Of a DNA stretch of 8,308 nucleotides, positions 6,002 through 8,308 are shown piece after piece. How positions within the stretch are numbered: position 1 is the first letter of the stretch; every line of letters starts with the position of its first letter. The notes under the pieces were generated by a model. It saw only the letters and a program-made list of their open reading frames with translations, did no database searches and was not told the origin of the DNA. The stretch comes from Verrucomicrobiota bacterium. GTDB taxonomy: Bacteria > Verrucomicrobiota > Verrucomicrobiia > Verrucomicrobiales > Verrucomicrobiaceae. Position numbers and translations under genes: made by a program. The stretch is from NCBI GenBank assembly GCA_021413535.1, contig JAIOQF010000370.1, forward strand, positions 1-8,308, in the 5' to 3' direction.

Positions 6002-8062
6002 TTACTCCTCGCTGCTCCACGGGCCTGTCGTGTCCACGAACCAGTGCTTTTTCACAGCTTCTTTTCCGATGGTGGTTTTGGAACAGCGCTTTTCGAGAGC
6101 CTGATAAAAACGGTCAGCCTGCTTCTCGTGCTTGGCCTTGATCCAGTTGCCAGCAGTATTGAGCACGTCCGCGGTTTCCTCGGCCTCATCCGGGAGGAGT
6201 GCCGCAGCTTTCCAAGCCAGTCCTGCCGCGACGTGACGGTAATGGTAGCGCAATTCAGGATTTATCTTTGTGGCGGCCAACCGTTTCTTTTCCTCTGCAC
6301 TTACGGGCAGAGCGAATGATGGCCGGGGCAGTTTGGTGTTCTCATCGGCATCCCAGTCTTCAATCAAATGCGCCTTTCCTGTGAGGCGCACCACGGCGAG
6401 ATCACCGAAGCCAAAAGCGCCGTTTTCCGATCCTCCATCGGGCCCGACCTCGGTGCCCATGAGTTCCATTCCATGGTTGCGCGCAATATTGGCGGCATGG
6501 AACAGCGCCCGAGCGCGTTCTTTTTTCGGTGTTTTCTCATTCGTCCCTTCGGCCAGCGCATCGGTGTAGTTTCCCAGTGTCTTCTGCATTTCCTCGTCAA
6601 AGAATTCGCGAGCGTTTTTGTAATCATCTTCCCTGACCAGACGACGGGCCGCAAGATTACGCAGCTTCGCAGGATAGTCATGCGGGTCGATGTAAGGCGG
6701 ACTGAGATCATCGCTGGTCTTCGGCTTATCCTTCGGCTTCGGCGGATTCGCCCGGATGTAGTCGAGCAGTTCCTTCGAAGTGAGGCAGCGTTCCGCAACA
6801 TAGGCGGCGTCTTCCCACAAGTCCGCCGCGAGGAATGCCTCGAGCGCTTTTACAAACTCCGCGCGCGCGAGATGCACCGTGCCAAGATCGCCGTTGAGCG
6901 CCTCTCGTGGGAACATCTCCTCACCTACAAGAAGACTGTTCTCCAACTCTTCCTGTTTTGGCAGATTATGAACTGCTTCCGAAAGCAGGTCTGCGCTCTC
7001 CTTCAGCTTGCCATCGCGCAGTGCGAGTTTGCCTTTCAGCCAGCACGCGGCACTAGATTTCCCCTCGGAAAGTTTTAACCAGCGCCCGGCATCGGCATAT
7101 TGACCAGCACTGTAGGCGACCCAGCCAAGATGTTCCGCATCCGGCGTCGCTTTAACATTGGTAGATTCAACAGCGGCCAGCCAGCGCTTCTGTCTTGTGG
7201 GCTTAAGTTTGCTTTCGCCATCGGTGTATTCAGAGTCCACGCCAACGGCGAGCACATGCAGAGTAACCAGCCGGCGCAACAACGGATCATGGGCAGCCTT
7301 CTTCATTGCCTCCTCGGTGGTCTTGGCGCCGTAGGCTTTCAAGGCCAGGGGCGTGGGAGCGTCCTTCTCCAGCTGATCGCTCATGCCATCGCGATCCGGG
7401 ATCAGAGCCTTGAGAGAAACCACGGCGGAAACATCGCCGAGGGCAAGTTGCGTCAGATAAAGACGGGCCGCCTTCTCCGCGTGGCCGGCATCCAGCTCGG
7501 CGCGGGCTTCCCAGCCATAACTGTCCGCTGCCAGACCCCAGGAATCAACGAATCCGTCCTTGGCCAGCTGGCGGGTGTTCTGAAAATGCTTAACGGCCTG
7601 GTCAAATTTATTTTCAGATAGACAAAATTTTCCGAGCATGTATTCCGCCCAGACGCTGCGATGTTTGCGTTCGGCAGCAGGACGATTCAGCAGGGCCTCC
7701 CAAGCGGCGCGGGCCTCGTCAATGTTTCCGCTGATGCTGTGCGCCGCGCCCTTTCTATAGTCCTCAAAATCGGTGCCGGCGATGTCCTCCTTGGACTTCA
7801 AGTATCCGCTTTTTACGGCTTCCGCGAGTTCGGCATTCTCCGTGGCTGCGCGTTCGGCGGTATTGCGAACTTCGGCGGGTTTAAATTCCTGCGCCAGACG
7901 TTTGCATTCCAGTTCCCAGAAAAATTCCGGAGTCAGTAGCACTTGCTTCGCGCCGTCATCCAACACCGTCTGCGGACCATAAAATCCGGTGGCGAGCAGG
8001 TGATACTGGGAAAGGCCCAGGAGAAAAAAACAGAGTCCAGTGCTAGCGATGTATTTCGACAT
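6002..8062 (-). CDS. Exported TPR-like helical-repeat protein of unknown function
   Basis: From the ATG at 8062 the product has 686 residues and starts with a signal-peptide-like segment (MSKYIASTGLCFFLLGL, Lys3 then a hydrophobic core); no clean A-x-A cleavage site is seen. The rest is soluble and mainly helical, with TPR/solenoid-like units around 136-165 (YMLGKFCLSENKFDQAVKHF), 184-205, 310-332 (GWVAYSAGQYADAGRWL), 338-365 (CWLKGKLALRDGKLKESADLL), 400-425 and 468-492, and a final helical pair at 610-660. A Pro/Lys-rich linker (PPKPKDKPK, about 440-448) separates two blocks. An earlier ATG at 8113 would add a polar leader before the signal, so 8062 is preferred. The start overlaps the upstream stop by 20 nt, indicating translational coupling. 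Placement with a putative lipoprotein suggests a periplasmic or envelope-associated scaffold. No catalytic motif or named family is recognised. Confidence 0.85.
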   Translation of the reverse strand: MSKYIASTGLCFFLLGLSQYHLLATGFYGPQTVLDDGAKQVLLTPEFFWELECKRLAQEFKPAEVRNTAERAATENAELAEAVKSGYLKSKEDIAGTDFEDYRKGAAHSISGNIDEARAAWEALLNRPAAERKHRSVWAEYMLGKFCLSENKFDQAVKHFQNTRQLAKDGFVDSWGLAADSYGWEARAELDAGHAEKAARLYLTQLALGDVSAVVSLKALIPDRDGMSDQLEKDAPTPLALKAYGAKTTEEAMKKAAHDPLLRRLVTLHVLAVGVDSEYTDGESKLKPTRQKRWLAAVESTNVKATPDAEHLGWVAYSAGQYADAGRWLKLSEGKSSAACWLKGKLALRDGKLKESADLLSEAVHNLPKQEELENSLLVGEEMFPREALNGDLGTVHLARAEFVKALEAFLAADLWEDAAYVAERCLTSKELLDYIRANPPKPKDKPKTSDDLSPPYIDPHDYPAKLRNLAARRLVREDDYKNAREFFDEEMQKTLGNYTDALAEGTNEKTPKKERARALFHAANIARNHGMELMGTEVGPDGGSENGAFGFGDLAVVRLTGKAHLIEDWDADENTKLPRPSFALPVSAEEKKRLAATKINPELRYHYRHVAAGLAWKAAALLPDEAEETADVLNTAGNWIKAKHEKQADRFYQALEKRCSKTTIGKEAVKKHWFVDTTGPWSSEE

Positions 8063-8308
8063 GGATGATGGCGGCGGGTTCCAGCCGCAGCCAGCCGATA
8101 GCACGCTCTGCATCCGGCGGCAATCTCATGCTGGTGTGATCCATTGGCGAAAAACTGGCGCGCCCCGGCTCAGTCCGCACCTTCCATCCTGGAAGCGCCT
8201 CCGCAGTGCCAAGACTGTTGCTGTTCCAAGTCAGAGTGATTTCACCTTGAGGAAGATCATCAGTCTCTCCGTCGTTGCGCCATGAAATATCGGCGAGCGT
8301 CAGCGGCA
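8043..8308 (-). CDS. C-terminal end of an unrecognised gene running in from the right edge
   Basis: An open minus-strand frame enters from the right edge and stops at TAG (8043-8045), giving 87 complete C-terminal residues. It is coding-like: PLTLADISWRNDGETD, then short beta-strand-type stretches (EITLTWNSNS, WKVRTEPG, IGWLRLEP) and the terminus IIHVEIHR. The pattern suggests a beta-rich C-terminal domain, but no family is recognised. Its last 20 nt overlap the start of the exported TPR-like gene in another frame, so the two are almost certainly co-transcribed. The start, total length and any signal peptide lie outside the window. The alternative, non-coding DNA, is less likely because of the tight overlap and protein-like composition. 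Confidence 0.72.
   Translation of the reverse strand, partial: PLTLADISWRNDGETDDLPQGEITLTWNSNSLGTAEALPGWKVRTEPGRASFSPMDHTSMRLPPDAERAIGWLRLEPAAIIHVEIHR

Noticed and set aside
6368..7621. Two long plus-strand ORFs (6368-7078 and 7100-7621)
   Set aside because: Both lie antisense inside the exported TPR-like gene, whose repeat pattern and signal peptide make the minus strand the coding one.

Overview
The window looks like chromosome from a moderately GC-rich, Gram-negative-type bacterium carrying the right-hand end of an integrated element. An envelope-directed lipoprotein and an exported repeat protein indicate a diderm. The NupG-like permease, tyrosine recombinase, ankyrin and TPR proteins would fit a Verrucomicrobiota or related PVC-group genome. 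That placement is only an impression from protein character, because there is no rRNA or other marker gene here.

Left part (1-2864, plus strand). A basic, TPR-like protein (frame open to the left edge) is followed after 6 nt by a complete calcineurin-like metallophosphoesterase with all metal-binding motifs. Next come two same-frame ORFs, an unrecognised 151-residue protein and a 298-residue ankyrin-repeat protein. They are separated by one TAA and 16 codons that still read like ankyrin sequence, so they may be one gene interrupted by a nonsense change.

Middle (2889-4168). A complete tyrosine recombinase on the minus strand lies next to a short AT-rich stretch with small repeats. That stretch ends in the 3' part of a serine tRNA gene (T-arm, acceptor 3' strand, discriminator G, CCA) with no 5' half. 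This is the usual signature of a tRNA-integrated element. The polarity of the fragment puts the element to its left and the original chromosome to its right. The intact tRNA-Ser should lie beyond the left edge unless that end has been lost.

Right part (4242-8308, minus strand). Reading right to left: the C-terminal end of an unrecognised gene entering from the right edge, a 686-residue exported TPR-like protein overlapping it by 20 nt, a 135-residue putative lipoprotein 32 nt further on, and, after a 111-nt gap, a NupG-type nucleoside:H+ symporter-family MFS permease. The first three look like a translationally coupled envelope operon of unknown function; the permease may belong to it or be separate.

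No rRNA, complete tRNA, CRISPR array or IS element was seen. No intergenic stretch exceeds 300 bases; the longest non-coding stretch, 4038-4241, holds the attachment region.
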